From: Diadema setosum
Lineage: Eukaryota; Echinodermata; Echinoidea; Diadematoida; Diadematidae
Reading direction: 5' to 3'
NCBI GenBank assembly: GCA_033980235.1
Contig: CM067067.1
Span: 24,304,603 to 24,368,602, forward strand
Length of the DNA: 64,000 bases
The notes beneath the pieces were generated by a model. It was not told where the DNA came from. It saw only the letters and a list, made by a program, of their open reading frames with translations, and searched no databases. The translations under genes and the position numbers were made by a program. Numbering within the stretch: position 1 is the stretch's first letter; each line of letters begins with the position of its first letter. Below are positions 46,846 to 58,488 of the stretch, piece by piece.

Positions 46846-46984
46846 ACATTACGTATAGACTGGATGCTTTTCAAGAACGCCTGCCGAACTGTAGAGCCAA
46901 AGCAAGAGCTGAAGAGTTTTTGGCTTTGGGTCTCTACGAAACCGGCTTTGAAAAAGCCGAAACTGATGGAGAGGAATGCCTACG
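46846..46984 (+). CDS. Composite gene exon 4 (module A, part 3)
   Basis: Acceptor TTTTACTTCCAG; donor CG|GTATGT, phase 2. Frame: DAFQERLPNCRAKARAEEF, then GLYETGFEKAETDGEECLR. The exon at 51928 has the same layout (EEFVECLPICHSKAVGK, then DYEECLR), but identity is low. Confidence 0.75.
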
Positions 46985-47383
46985 GTATGTGGTCCTATGC
47001 TAATCTCTCATGGTCATTTCCAGAGTTTGAACATTTTGTGATACTCAGTGATTACTAGTTTACTGGTAGGTTTCATTGCATGTTACTGTTTACTGGTCAG
47101 TTTTGTTCATAGTCTGTCAATATGTGTATTGCTATTATCAACACCTTTTTTTGGGGGGGGGGGAGGGTGGTGGCTAAAAACATAATCCCTGTCATAACTG
47201 AAAAAAGTATTCATTCTTTTACCATTCACTAGGACTGACAATAGTTCTTTAGGGGGAATGTTGGAAACATCAAACTTTCAAAGTTTTCGTCGCGATATTA
47301 CTACTTTCACGGTCGTCCTTAAATAGCAGTGGTAATCCATATAGTAGATAGATTTAAACTAAAAATAATCATGCCAATCTTAA

Positions 47384-47774
47384 AGGGACTGTACAGTACT
47401 GGTTGAGGTGGGGATTCAGGTTTATAACATTCCTAAGTGAGATAATTTATATGACAAACCTCTTATGAAATATGAAAGAGCATGTTATTTTAAGAAGGAT
47501 TCAACGTTTACTTGATGAAAATTGGTTTTCAAATGGCCGAGATATCCCCAAAAGAGTGATAATAATAAAAGGCGACAGGCCACGCCTTTTATTAGGATCT
47601 CTTTGTTTCACCTTGTTTTTGGATATTCCAGCCATTTCAAAACCGATTTTCGTCCAATAAACTATTGATACCCCTTAGAATTGCATGCTCTTTGACATCT
47701 CATAGAGTGGTTTCTAAATATCTCGCAAAACGTTAAAAGCTAAATCCTCACCTCAACCAGAACTGTACACACGT
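47384..47774. mobile_element. Palindromic TTAN-target element, copy 8, in intron 4
   Basis: Left end TTAA then AGGGACTGTACAGTACTGG; the right end CCAGAACTGTACACACG is degenerate but followed by TTAA. AGGGACTG subfamily. Confidence 0.75.
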
Positions 47775-48127
47775 TTAACTTCTATCACTTTTCATTATTT
47801 GGTCGAAATCATATTGATATTATCTTTCTTTCCATGCTCCTATAAAAGTTAACTCCCCGTAGTCCTAACTCTTTTCAATGAATCGTAGACTACAAGCTAA
47901 ATTGGAGCACATGGCATCCTAATATTATTGCCTTGAGAATCTTGTTCGTTATAAAAAAAAAAAGAAGGACAGTCTGCAGATCATTGAAAGGTGTAGCAAT
48001 TGCCAAGCCTTAAGTTTCAGAGGCGTCTACCAATTTTTATTGATGATAAATGTTAAAAGTTCCAATTATTATCAGTTTTCATGTAGTTTCTACTTAAATC
48101 TGTGATCATTTTCACAATGCGTTTCAG

Positions 48128-48270
48128 GTACATGGCGAGATGTTTAAGTGTGCTGGACAATGCCGAGAGCTTGTACAATGGATTAGCTGAGGAAACATCC
48201 TTACCTAGCCTTCGGAAGGCCGTGAATGCCTGTAAAATAATAGTCAAGAGGCGACTGACCAAGTCAGCAG
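48128..48270 (+). CDS. Composite gene exon 5 (module A, part 4)
   Basis: Acceptor TGCGTTTCAG, phase 2; donor GCAG|GTCATT, phase 1 and somewhat weak. Encodes YMARCLSVLDNAESLYNGL, then LRKAVNACKIIVKRRLTK, two basic helices. Matches 52992-53137 in length and layout. Its phase-1 end lets it join exon 6, which starts module B. Confidence 0.75.
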
Positions 48271-48520
48271 GTCATTTCTTAGATACGACGCTTACCTTAA
48301 CAGTGAAATGTAACCCACACACAACACAAGACAGTATTTTGATCGGAAGGGTCGTTGGTGAATCCAAAATTCAACATTCGGTTATTTTGTGACAAACTCA
48401 ACGGATCGGTATGAACGGCACGTGTGTCATAATATTCAGCCGTCGTGCATGGGACGATGTTTAGTCTAATTAGGATTGATATGCTTATACGTTAACCCTT
48501 GTATGAATTCTCCTACTTAA

Positions 48521-48902
48521 AGGGATGGTACAGTATTGGTGGAGATGAGAATTGGGCTTTTAACTTTTTGCGAGACACCAAGAAAACACTTATGAAATAG
48601 TACAGAGCATACCATTTTAAGAGGAATTTAAAGTTTATTTGAGTAAAATCGGTTTTGGAATGGCTGAAACATCCAAAAACAAAGTAAAACAAAGCGACCG
48701 CAATAAAAGGTGGGTCCCACCTTTTATCAGAATCGCTCTGTTTTGGATATCTCAGCCATTTCAAAACCAATTATCATCAAATGAATGTTGAATTCCTCTT
48801 GGAATTACACGCTCTTTCATATTTCATAAGAGGTTTCTCATTATCTTACCAAGAAATGTTAGAAACCTGAAATTAGGTCTCAACCAAAACTATACGATCC
48901 CT
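48521..48902. mobile_element. Palindromic TTAN-target element, copy 9, in intron 5
   Basis: 382 bp, the best-preserved arms of the family: AGGGATGGTACAGTATTGG to CCAAAACTATACGATCCCT, with centre AAAGGTGGGTCCCACCTTTT. TTAA on the left; TTTTTAA on the right. Confidence 0.85.
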
Positions 48903-48958
48903 TTTTAAAGTGTTAAACGCAAACAAATGGAAACTGACCAGAAATGAATATCATTTAT

Positions 48959-49028
48959 TAGTGGAAATTCAGCAAAGAAATGGGATCCTGATGGAATCCC
49001 ATTTTCTTTGCTCAATTTTCCACTAAGT
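48959..49028. repeat. Short hairpin, about 70 bp
   Basis: GTGGAAATTCAGCAAAGAAATGG pairs with CCATTTTCTTTGCTCAATTTTCCAC across a GATCCTGATGGAATC loop. It lies in intron 5, just after the palindromic element. Confidence 0.75.
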
Positions 49029-49466
49029 GTTAAAGGTACTGTTTACCATTGGGAGCAGTGATTCAAAAATGTTCAAGATATCACATTTTCTGCATGTGTG
49101 TAGGTCAGATGTATCACAAAACACGCTGCCATATAAAATTTCGCAATAAAGCCTAAAATATAAGGAGATATCACTATTTTTCTCAATAAACCATACCTGT
49201 AGACTGATTAGTGTAGAAACATTTTCATCATAACTATTGTTCACATTTTGTATATTTAACAAAACTTAACATTGGTTACACAGATTCAAAATTGTACATT
49301 GGTGGTTTCTATCCCTAACTCACATTTCGGAACTATTTTGAAGCACTAAAGCTGGGGTTTTGTTTCATCTGCAAGTTGTAAATAATGTCTTTAAGAAGAA
49401 AATGAAAAACATTAAAATTGAGAAGAAACAGATTATTTGGCATCTTCATAACGTTACGGCTTTTAG

Positions 49467-49756
49467 GCGAAACCACGAGATCATCTGCCAGAGCCACTGC
49501 CCCTCCTCGTCCCGTCTCGGCATCAGTGGAGAAAAGGACTTTGGGGAATGGGCTTTTCAGGTCAGCTGATGACCATGGGGCTGGGTCGCAACAAAGGGTC
49601 CGCTGCCTCAAAAAAGCCCTGGAACTTTACAAGGAGGCCTGCCAGTTGGCTTGCACCGACGAGGAAGGTGTTTCGGCGGCCAAGAACGTCGCCGTGACTT
49701 CCCTGAAACTGGCCACCCTATACCGAGAACACGGCAACCATCCAAGCGGGGATAAG
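49467..49756 (+). CDS. Composite gene exon 6 (module B, part 1)
   Basis: Acceptor ACGGCTTTTAG, phase 1; donor GATAAG|GTAGGC, phase 0. Encodes PRPVSASVEKRTLGN, LKKALELYKEACQLACTDEE and VSAAKNVAVTSLKLATLYREH. It is much closer to exon 2 than the other A/B pairs are to each other, which suggests gene conversion or stronger constraint on this part. Confidence 0.85.
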
Positions 49757-50346
49757 GTAGGCTATCACAGAGCTGTCTTTCAAAACACTCTACTAATGTT
49801 ATGCGTTCCCTTCGTTATCGTCTTGGATGAACAGAAGTACGGCTGCGTACACGATAATGTATGTATATGTATATATATATATGTGTGTATAAAGTTATAT
49901 TTATAATATCTTTGTTTTGGTATTTTCACAATTCCCTTTGTATATTTTGTAATGCCACAAAACCGTTTCGAGAAAATCAGCCTTCAAGTTTAGATATATA
50001 AGGGCGAGCAGATATGTAGAATTTAAAAACAAAATAGGTAAACCTCCGAAAATCATACTAAAATCATGAAATCTGGAAAATTCTCGAAAAGAATCTCGAA
50101 ACATCCCTTGAGTTGGGCAGAATTAAATCTCAAAAGCTTTAAAATTTCAATATTTGGGGAAAACGTTGTCTCGTACTCTTCTGCCCAATTATCTTATTTG
50201 GTAGTTTGTCTTTTGCATTCAATGGGTAACGTGGTAGAGTGTTGTATATGTTGCACCTGTATATTTTTACAAAAATGAAAGTGCAGATATCTACTTACAG
50301 ATATTTATTCCTTGTTCAACTATTCACATCATAACACTTTCTGCAG

Positions 50347-50503
50347 GGTATTGAAAATGACTTCATGGATGCTGCAAAGTATTTTGCTCGAGCATTCTCG
50401 AAGGGGAAATGCAAATCTTTGGCATGGAAAAGCCACCTTGACAAGTGCATCGAGAATTGTCTTCAAGAATTTCGGTCCTGGATATCTCGCATGGCGGTCA
50501 AGG
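50347..50503 (+). CDS. Composite gene exon 7 (module B, part 2)
   Basis: Acceptor CACTTTCTGCAG, phase 0; donor AAGG|GTGAGAG, phase 1. Encodes GIENDFMDAAKYFARAF, then LDKCIENCLQEFRSWI. One codon shorter than exon 3. Confidence 0.8.
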
Positions 50504-51927
50504 GTGAGAGGATTTTTTTTTTAATCATGCTTACTGAATTATTGATGTGGTAATAGGACCTATTTTAAATGTAGACAGACATTAATCACAGATTTTGTTC
50601 ATTACTTTGTGCACTTTAATATACGCTTCAAATTTTGAGTTCGACACTTTGGGCGCATTATTTTAGTCCGTGACATAAAAGGAGAACAAAAAATAGGCAA
50701 TCTATCTTTCATATTTTTGTATGATTAGAGGCCATTTATGTGCTCATGTTAGTTGACAAAAGTATTTCTCTCGACGCTTTTAGTTTGAACGAGTTGCTGT
50801 AAAGGCAGCCAGTTTCCAAATATGAGACCGATGTACTTTTTTAATGCGCTGATCGTGCTAAATTTATGATGTTAAATTGGAAAGCCTATCTGTGCTGAAA
50901 CTAACATAAACAGTATACAGAGTATTGCAATTAATATTTAGAAGGGCATTGAACTTTCATTAAAACATGAACAAAAATAAGATAGTTGTCACATTTCACA
51001 TTTTGACATAACAAGCATTGTCTACTTTATTCCCTCTCATAGTAGTAAAATGAAATAGAAGAAATAAAAAAGAATATATCATAAACTTCACATAAAAATG
51101 ACTTTAGCTCTGCAAAGTTGTATTTACTTACCCTTACAAGCTTTCAAAGATGGGGATATTGTTGCTTCATGAATTTTGCTTGATAAAAGATCCTCGTCAT
51201 ATGAAAACGAATTCGTCATCTTGTTGTAAATGTTCAATCGTGGCGGCTAATCCGCTACATGAAATACACTATACAAACAAATTGATTCATCGTCACTTTC
51301 TGCGAGTATGTCAGATATTGATACAAATTTTATTACGTTTGATTCTTTTTCAGTGGAGAGACATTATTTTGTTTCTAAGCTATCAAGTGCTGGGACACTT
51401 TACTTCAAAATGTCATCAACCTTCGTCATTTGCTTGGAACTTATGACTTTACTGCATATGTTTTATATTAGTTTGTCAAATCTACACAAAGTCGAAAGGA
51501 ATTTACAAAATCTGTCATTTTGAGAGAGAAATCTATTCTGTATAACCTTCTAAGATTATGCTGAGGTTTTAAAAATCTGCTACTATGAACCAAATGAAGA
51601 ACCAAGGGCTGTAATACGATCGATGTTTTGATTTCTTTTTCTACCTCACAAATCCTAGTGAAATCATTGAAAAATCAAAGAAATATGTTTTCTGAGACTA
51701 ATTTGGTTTAAATATAAGGAGTGTGAATTCACTTGTCATCCTAATATTTGGAGGAGAAGATAACAATGTATCTATGTCCCCTATACTACAATACTAAGAA
51801 AACTTTTCACACGCCAGATTAAACACAAGAAGTAAGTGGTTTACTCTTGTGGTTCATATTAATAGTGTACATTGTACAAATGAAATCCATTTCCACTTTG
51901 CATTACTTTCTCTCTGCCCATGTACAG
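50504..51927 (+). other. Intron 7
   Basis: Unique, AT-rich, no repeats recognised; frames near 51150-51523 have no domain. Confidence 0.5.
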
Positions 51928-52069
51928 TCAAGGCTTCCAAACTGGAAGAATTTGTAGAGTGCCTGCCGATTTGTCACTCTAAAGCGGTTGGTAAAGTGAC
52001 ACTCGCCCAATATGCTTATGACACTGGCCTGAAAACATCCCAAACCGACGACTACGAAGAGTGTCTAAG
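51928..52069 (+). CDS. Composite gene exon 8 (module B, part 3)
   Basis: Acceptor CTCTGCCCATGTACAG, phase 1; donor CTAAG|GTACAT, phase 2. Encodes KASKLEEFVECLPICHSK, then TLAQYAYDTGLKTSQTDDYE. One codon longer than exon 4. Confidence 0.75.
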
Positions 52070-52991
52070 GTACATCATGCCACGGCTCATTTGTACAACA
52101 TTATGCATTTGATTAAATTTAATTCAGTATGGCAAATGATAACCTGTGATTTTCAAATCCCCCGTATGTAATAGAGTATCCATTCTTGTATACGTTACTT
52201 CCAATGAAAAGGGGAAAAGAGATGTGTAGTTAAAAGTACATGTATCATTGTATGTTTATGTAATTCTGAAAATGTACGCAGTGTCGGTCTCGTGGGCCTT
52301 TTTTGCCCAGTGTCGGACTCGTGGGCCACTCACTTACATTTCGCAAGATTGCGTTAACTCAGAGGGGGGATCAATTTACCCCTTCTGGACATCTACTACA
52401 TTGCATATTCATCATTCAAGGAAACTCCAGCCACGTTCAAGTTTATATCAAATGAAAAAAGTTACGTTACTATAGTGAAAATGGTCATAGTGAAGTTATG
52501 GAATTTGTAAGGTAGAATGATTTCTCGCCAAAGCGACATCGATGACAATCAAAACGCAGTACGACGGATGATATCTTCGCGAATCCATCCTTGCATTGTT
52601 GTTCTGCTCTGTGAAGATACGATCCTTTTAAGAATGAAATACTTTTGGTCTATGAAACAGCCAGTAATCTCCTTTTGAAGGAGTCATTGCTTAAGTGCAA
52701 ACCAAGAAACATATCATATTTCCTCTTTTGGACATAATTATCAGATGAACATATTTAAAAATTTGTAATTTAAAATGACATTTGCAGGTAAGCGGGAGAT
52801 TTGGAGACTAATGATATCGTTACTTCCGTAAGAAGAGTTTTTAGAGCTGCGATTGAATTAAGCACAATGGACATAAGCCGGTCTGTTTCTCACACATATC
52901 AAAAGATGAGAAACTTTGTCAGAAAAAAAAAAGATAAATGCATTTTCTAGAATCTATTCAAAGTTTTGATCCCTGTCACAATGTGTTTCAG

Positions 52992-53137
52992 GTACATGAA
53001 GAGATGTTCTCTTTTGTTGGATGATGCCGAGAGGACGTGTGGCGGAGAAGCTAATGTAATGACAAACGTGCGTACCCTTCGGAAGAATGTGGATACCTGT
53101 AAGGAAAGTGTCAAGAAGCGCATGGCTACGGCAGCAG
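52992..53137 (+). CDS. Composite gene exon 9 (module B, part 4)
   Basis: Acceptor CAATGTGTTTCAG, phase 2; donor GCAG|GTGAGT, phase 1 and optimal. Encodes YMKRCSLLLDDAERTCGGE, then VRTLRKNVDTCKESVKKRM. Confidence 0.8.
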
Positions 53138-53700
53138 GTGAGTATCGGACGCATACCTTGACATTGAAATGGGACCCGTATATGCCTACATGCACGCACT
53201 TGAAATGACTCCTTCTCATAACCCCTTTTCCCTCACATATTGTGACACAATGAGATAATCTCCAGGGGAAATTATAGGACACCTTCCTGTTGTACTGATC
53301 TTCCCCGAAATGACGTGTATTGTTAGTTTTCTACCCATTTCTTTCTAATGGTCTGTGCTTTGTACTTGTCGCGCATTGTATTGTTGTTGAAAATAGTATC
53401 CATGCACTTCACACACACACGCACACGCACATAACTGTATAGTCAGTATATCATATGAATAAGGCAACAAAATAATGTTTGGTACTCAGCTGATGTTGGT
53501 TTACGCTTGCTCAGTGTATTTCCTTAACATTTGATATCACAGTTGTAGATACGGCCTGCCTTGTGCTTATCAACACTATTCAACTGCATTACATTCAAGT
53601 TTTTTCCCCTAGGCGAAGATTAAAGAATGATAATGTGTCATGAATTGTTTGCTCTTAAACTTGTTTCAAGTTCCCGACGTCAATGTCTATCCTCTTGCAG

Positions 53701-54047
53701 AACTGCAAAGACGTTTGGACCGGGAAAAGCAAGAGACTGAGGTGAAGACTAGGGCTTTGGAGTCACTGAAACCCAAGCTGAAGAAACTCAATTTACTTAC
53801 GGCATCTTCCCTGTCCACTGACATGTTCGTTCAGACGCTCTACGATGCTTGGCCCCCTAAATCCAGCACCGTTGCCATGATTTGCCACGCAAAGCCATCG
53901 GGATCTGCGAAAAAATGCCTTCTCCAAGCAATCGCCTGCTACCATCCCGACAAGGTGGACAAAGCGGCCCATGGGATGGAGTGGTACTACTTCTGCTGCG
54001 AAGTCACGAAGTGCCTCAACAAAAAGTTGGAAAAATACAAGCATTAG
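53701..54047 (+). CDS. Composite gene exon 10: charged helix and J-domain-like C-terminus
   Basis: Entered in phase 1. The better acceptor is CTATCCTCTTGCAG at 53700; TTGTTTCAAG at 53670 would add ten residues in the same frame. It starts with a coiled-coil-prone helix (LQRRLDREKQETEVKTRALE). Then STDMFVQTLYDAWPP and KKCLLQAIACYHPDKVDK resemble helices I-II of a J-domain with the invariant HPD loop. The last helix (EVTKCLNKKLEKYKH) ends at TAG. HPD is the Hsp70-contacting motif, but the domain is compact and C-terminal, as in auxilin-like proteins, so activity is uncertain. Confidence 0.8.
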
Positions 54048-54994
54048 TGCAAGAATGTGTTCTAATCGCCTTCATGCAGCAAAATCGAATTATACCTGTC
54101 TTGGATTGCGTTTTAGACCGAACTACCTGATCTAGTGATCTGCTCGCATGGGATAAAATTATCTCAGCTATGAAGTAGATTTTAGTCATCCATCCCTTAA
54201 AAAATGGAAAGTGGTTAAGATTAGAACGTTGAGAGGATAAATCAACACAAAAGATTGATATTCTTTTCTATACGTGTACAATATTCCTTGAGGATTTATG
54301 GCAATACCACGATTCAATTCAAATCAAATTCAATTCAAATTTATTTCAGTTATTCGACAGTAACATAATGATATGGATCTCACTTCCCTTAGTGACAGAA
54401 ATCATGTAAACAAAACAAAGTGGACTGAATAGAATAAACTACAATAATTGTAAACTTACAGTAACGATATCGATAGCGTAATTTACGGTAAGGATACATT
54501 GTAATGAGACTGAAGTAATCAAAGTGAAATATCAAAATATACAGTGTGCGAAAAATGGAGGGACCCACTGAAAAGACAATGCTTGTATAGAGTGTGGGTC
54601 TCTTGTGGAAAAAAAAAATCCATGAAAATATTGATAAAAACCGGCATCAAAGCAACAACAAAAAGTTTGGAACAAAAAAAAAATTGGGACAGCACAAATG
54701 ACGACACGATAGAAAGGATCAGACTAACACAAGAGAGGCAACGATCCTCCTAGGTTCGACAATAAAAAAAAAAGCAAAACGATACCTATCTACGATAGAT
54801 ATGATACTTATCTACGTTATCATTATGTAGCAAACTATTATCACACTATACTTTGAACAGAAGCATTTCACCTGAGGACAGGCTGAGAACAATGTCCTAA
54901 ACTCTTTGTGACATTGTACTCCCCTTTCACGGTTTTTTGACATCCTTATGTTGAAATGTTCTATATCTCTTCTTCTCTCTCTGCCTGCTTCTTC

Positions 54995-55025
<31 letters not shown>

Positions 55026-55209
55026 CACCTCATTCACTCATTTGTAACACTTTTTTTCCATGATAGTTTATTTCCGTCCAAAAGAAGTTCACAACATGAT
55101 ACAAAGCAAACGTTTCACAAGTCATATTTTTAGCACTGTTTTGTAAGAAATAATTATGTTTGGCACACGGTGACTCATAAAGTACGATTCAGAATGTACA
55201 AGTACAACA
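54048..55209. other. Downstream region with a LINE-like tail
   Basis: AATAAA occurs at 54433-54438. ATTCAATTCAAATTTATTTC at about 54330-54350 is the reverse of an AATAAATTTGAATTGAAT tail and marks the 3' end of a minus-strand retroelement whose body is not recognisable. C- and CT-rich runs at 54994-55024. Confidence 0.4.
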
Positions 55210-55347
55210 GGGGGCATTCATGAAGCATTTTGTCCGACAAAGTTGTCGGACAAATTTGCCCTCAGCCAATCAGATGCAAGGATTTCAGCAGCTTGTAACA
55301 GTTTGTCAGAAAAATATCCGACCACACTGCTTCATGAAATGCCCCCT
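55210..55347. mobile_element. Miniature element with GGGGGCATT ends
   Basis: The termini GGGGGCATTCATGAAGCA and TGCTTCATGAAATGCCCCC are inverted repeats 138 bp apart. The interior has TTTGTCCGAC / GTCGGACAAA and CAGCCAATCAG. Confidence 0.75.
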
Positions 55348-55460
55348 TGGAGTTTACGGCTTCTACCAACCTTTATAGCAATTTTGTCGGCTATTAGATT
55401 ATAGCTTTCATCCACTCACATGAACTTTCTCGAGCCAAGTGATAATACATAGCGGTTGCA

Positions 55461-55760
55461 GTTCGTTATTCCGAAGGTTCTTTAGTCCGAAGGTTCGTTA
55501 GTCCGAAGGTTCGTTATTCCGAAGATTCGTTATTCCGAAGGTACGTTAATCCGAAAATGTGATAAGGTTTGTTATTCCGAAGGTTCATTAATCCGAAAAT
55601 GAAATAAGGTTCGTTATTCCGAAGGTTCGTTAATCCGAAAATGAAACAAAGCTCGTTATTCCGAAGGTTCGTTACGGACCCTATTTCATTTTCGGATCAA
55701 CTAACCTTCTGAATAACGAACCCTATTTCATTTTCGGATTAACGAACCTTCGGAATAGCG
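55461..55760. repeat. TCCGAAGGTTCGTTA repeat block with inverted end
   Basis: Around a dozen copies of GTTCGTTATTCCGAAG and relatives (GTTAATCCGAAAATGAAATA), followed by the inverse orientation (TATTTCATTTTCGGATTAAC, GAACCTTCGGAATA). The whole block can fold back. It is a repeat-rich nonautonomous element or a minisatellite. Confidence 0.75.
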
Positions 55761-55861
55761 TAAGAGAAACAATGCATATAAGCCTTTAAGGGTTGACTAA
55801 AAATATATCATATGACGATGAAAAAGACTGATCCACAGAAAAGCAGAGCTTGTAAAGCATC

Positions 55862-58148
55862 TGGTGTTGATTAGATACTTAATGATATATAAAAAAAAAA
55901 GAAAAAAAAAACACAGCAATGCGTCTCTAGTGAATGTGAAAGCTAAAAGCTTTAATTTAGTTTTGGATACCGGAATCATTCCAACGGATTGGACGATTAG
56001 TATGATACGCCCTATTTACAAAAAGAAAGGTTCTGTTAATGACCCTGATAATTAATCATATCTTTATTGAGTTGCATTCGCAAATTATTTACTTCAATAA
56101 TTAATGATAGATTAACAGATTTTCTTGATGATAACCGTGCGATCGGGGAAGAACAGGCAGGATTTAGAGAGACTTATTCTACTGTTTACTTATACAAACA
56201 TACACGTATATACTTTACTTATACAATACATATTTGTATTGCGCTCAGTTATTGACTTGTATTTATCACAGAGAAAAAGAGTTTATTGTGCGTTTATGAA
56301 TTATAAGAAAACATGTTTTAAAAAGTTGCTAGATATGATAATACAGGTAAAAGTTTTGGACGTAATCCGAAATATTTTTCAAAATCTGAAGTCGTGTGTT
56401 CTCAACAATTCAGAGCGTTCTGAGTTTTTTAATTGTAATTGGAGTGAGACAAGGTCAACGGATGAGAATCTATCTCCTTTGCTATTTGCTATGTAAACAT
56501 AGATGATTTTCAAGATTATGTAAGTTCCGCATATAATGGTGTTGATTTTCTGCCTAATAATTTGTCGGCCGTATTACATGATGAAGGAATAGATGTATTT
56601 CTAAACCTCTCCTCATTGATGTATGCCGATGATACTTTTGATCCTAGCAATTAGTGAGAAAGAATTGCAGTCTGCACTCAATGCTGTAAGTGATTACTGC
56701 AAATTGTGGTTACTTCAAGTTAATGTCAGTAAAACAAAAGTAATGATTTTCCCAAGAGGAAGTTAGAAAATTTAAGCCCTTTAAGAGAATAATTTAGAGG
56801 TTGTAGATGAGTATACTTACCTAATTGTGTGTAATTATAAAAGTGATTTTAAAAGGCTCAAGCTGAACAAGAGGAACAAGCCAAACGAGCAATGTATAGT
56901 CTAATGGTTAAGTCTCGAAAGTTGCGGCTTCCGTAGATATCTAGTTAGATTTGTTTGACCGGCTTGTTATACCCATTCTTATTTATGGAAGTGAAGTTTA
57001 GGTATATGAAAATTTAGTACCTATAGAGAGTCTGCATACTCAATCCTGTAAACATTTGCTGAGATTAGCACAAAGTACTATGAATAGCATGGCTCTTGGA
57101 GAATTAGGTAGGTTTGAAATAGCCTGTTCTGTTAAGGAAATAATGCTTAATTATTGGTTGAAGTCTTTCACTGGAAAAGAGAGCAAATATTCAACCACTG
57201 TATGTAAAATTATATCAAATTTGCATATATTACAAGATGTATCCATCGCCATGGTTGTTGAAAGTTTATGATACACTTAATGAGTTAGGAATGTCTTTTG
57301 TTAGGAATAGCTTTGATAACGTAAGTTCTTCGTGGTTTAAGTCTTCAATAAAACTGAAGACTACGTGACGCATTTGTACAAAGTTGGCAGTCGAAGATAA
57401 AAAAAAACACAGTACATGTTGTACCAATTACAGGATCTTCAAAATGTAATTTGTGTTTAGATCCAAACTTCCTAGCGTGTTCAGGCGAACTCTTGCCAAA
57501 TTTCGTTATGCCAACCACAGATTGCCAGTTGTGACTGGTAGATATATGGGACTTGAACATTGTGATCGAGTTTGTAATTTATTCAATTCTAATTGACTCG
57601 GTGATGAATATCACTATTCATTTGAATGCCATACATTGATTAATGCCAGAAATAAATCCATTAAGTCCTATTATAGAATAAGACCGAGCACATTACAGAT
57701 ATCCCAATTATTGAATTCCATAAATTGTAGTGAGTTGATTTTATTTAGCTAAATTTTGTGATGAAATAATGAAACTCCACAAAAAATTATTATTGCCTAT
57801 ATTATTATTTGTTTGACTTTTTTATGTTAATCTGTATTTACAATATTTTGCTTTAGATTATTGAAATTGCTATTATCTGCGTTGTTGTTGCCCTGCTATT
57901 CTAACTCTGTTTTGTTTGTCCCGCTTTTCTCTCTCTCTCTCTCTCTCTTTCTTTGATCCTGCACCATTCTGTATATTATATTGTAAATAACATGCAATTT
58001 TCTGTATATGTATAATTCATATGTAATAACTCATTTTATCTGTTCAGTACGATATTTGTGTCAAATTTTCTTCAATACCCATACTTTGGATGACATATAA
58101 GAAAAAACAAAAACACTGTCATTGTCATTGTCATTTACATTGTCATAC
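55862..58148 (+). mobile_element. Decayed LINE, reverse transcriptase and 3' tail
   Basis: Pieces of one RT appear in order with several frameshifts: IPTDWTISMIRPIYKKKGSVNDPDN (partly), then LLSCIRKLFTSIINDRLTDF, AIGEEQAGFRETYSTV, and the catalytic YADDT at 56622-56636. LGELGRFEIACSVKEIML is a downstream conserved block. The 3' end is a CATTGTCATTGTCATT tail at about 58117-58148. It is 5'-truncated and inactive. The motif style fits RTE/CR1-like non-LTR elements of marine invertebrates; the clade is not certain. Confidence 0.8.
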
Positions 58149-58261
58149 CATCATCCTGTGTGCATCCGGTTCCGGTTCATCTGCTTGAACATCAAAAAAA
58201 AAAATACTTTCGTAATTTACTATTAACAATGAATTCTTCGATCTTGCGAAGGTTTCTCTCA

Positions 58262-58345
58262 ATAAGCCAGTTCGGGGTTCCACTTTGAGCATGAGCAGAA
58301 AAAGGTCATCTGTACCAGCAGAGCATGTTGGTTTTTAAATGTAAC
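58262..58345. repeat. AAGCCAGTTC repeat, truncated copy
   Basis: AATAAGCCAGTTCGGGGTTC, CACTTTGAGCATGAGCAGAA and GAGCATGTTGGTTTTTAAAT match the left end of the element at 60609-61215. Confidence 0.7.
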
Positions 58346-58448
58346 CCTTACGATTTTGTAAGATGTACTGTTTTCAGCTTGTGCTGTTTGACCAGTAACA
58401 TTTTCATTTTCATTAATATACACATTACAAAGCTTTGGATGACATTAA

Positions 58449-58449
<1 letters not shown>

Positions 58450-58488
<39 letters not shown>

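Larger units (their letters stand above)
35662..54047 (+). other. Composite gene: two cold-shock domains, two helical modules, J-like C-terminus
   Basis: Ten coding exons join in frame to 2685 nt, 894 residues plus stop (904 with an alternative acceptor). Order: two CSDs with acidic tail (exon 1), a four-exon helical module (2-5), the same module again (6-9), and a last exon with a charged helix and a J-domain-like HPDK segment. Every junction phase matches (1,0,1,2,1,0,1,2,1), and each boundary has GT and AG. CSDs bind RNA or single-stranded DNA; the HPD motif in true J-domains stimulates Hsp70. The combination suggests a cytoplasmic RNA-binding co-chaperone or scaffold, which is inference. 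The link between exon 1 and exon 2 rests on phase and donor quality, with no transcript seen. If it is wrong, the CSD exon and the module-J exons are separate genes. Confidence 0.65.
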
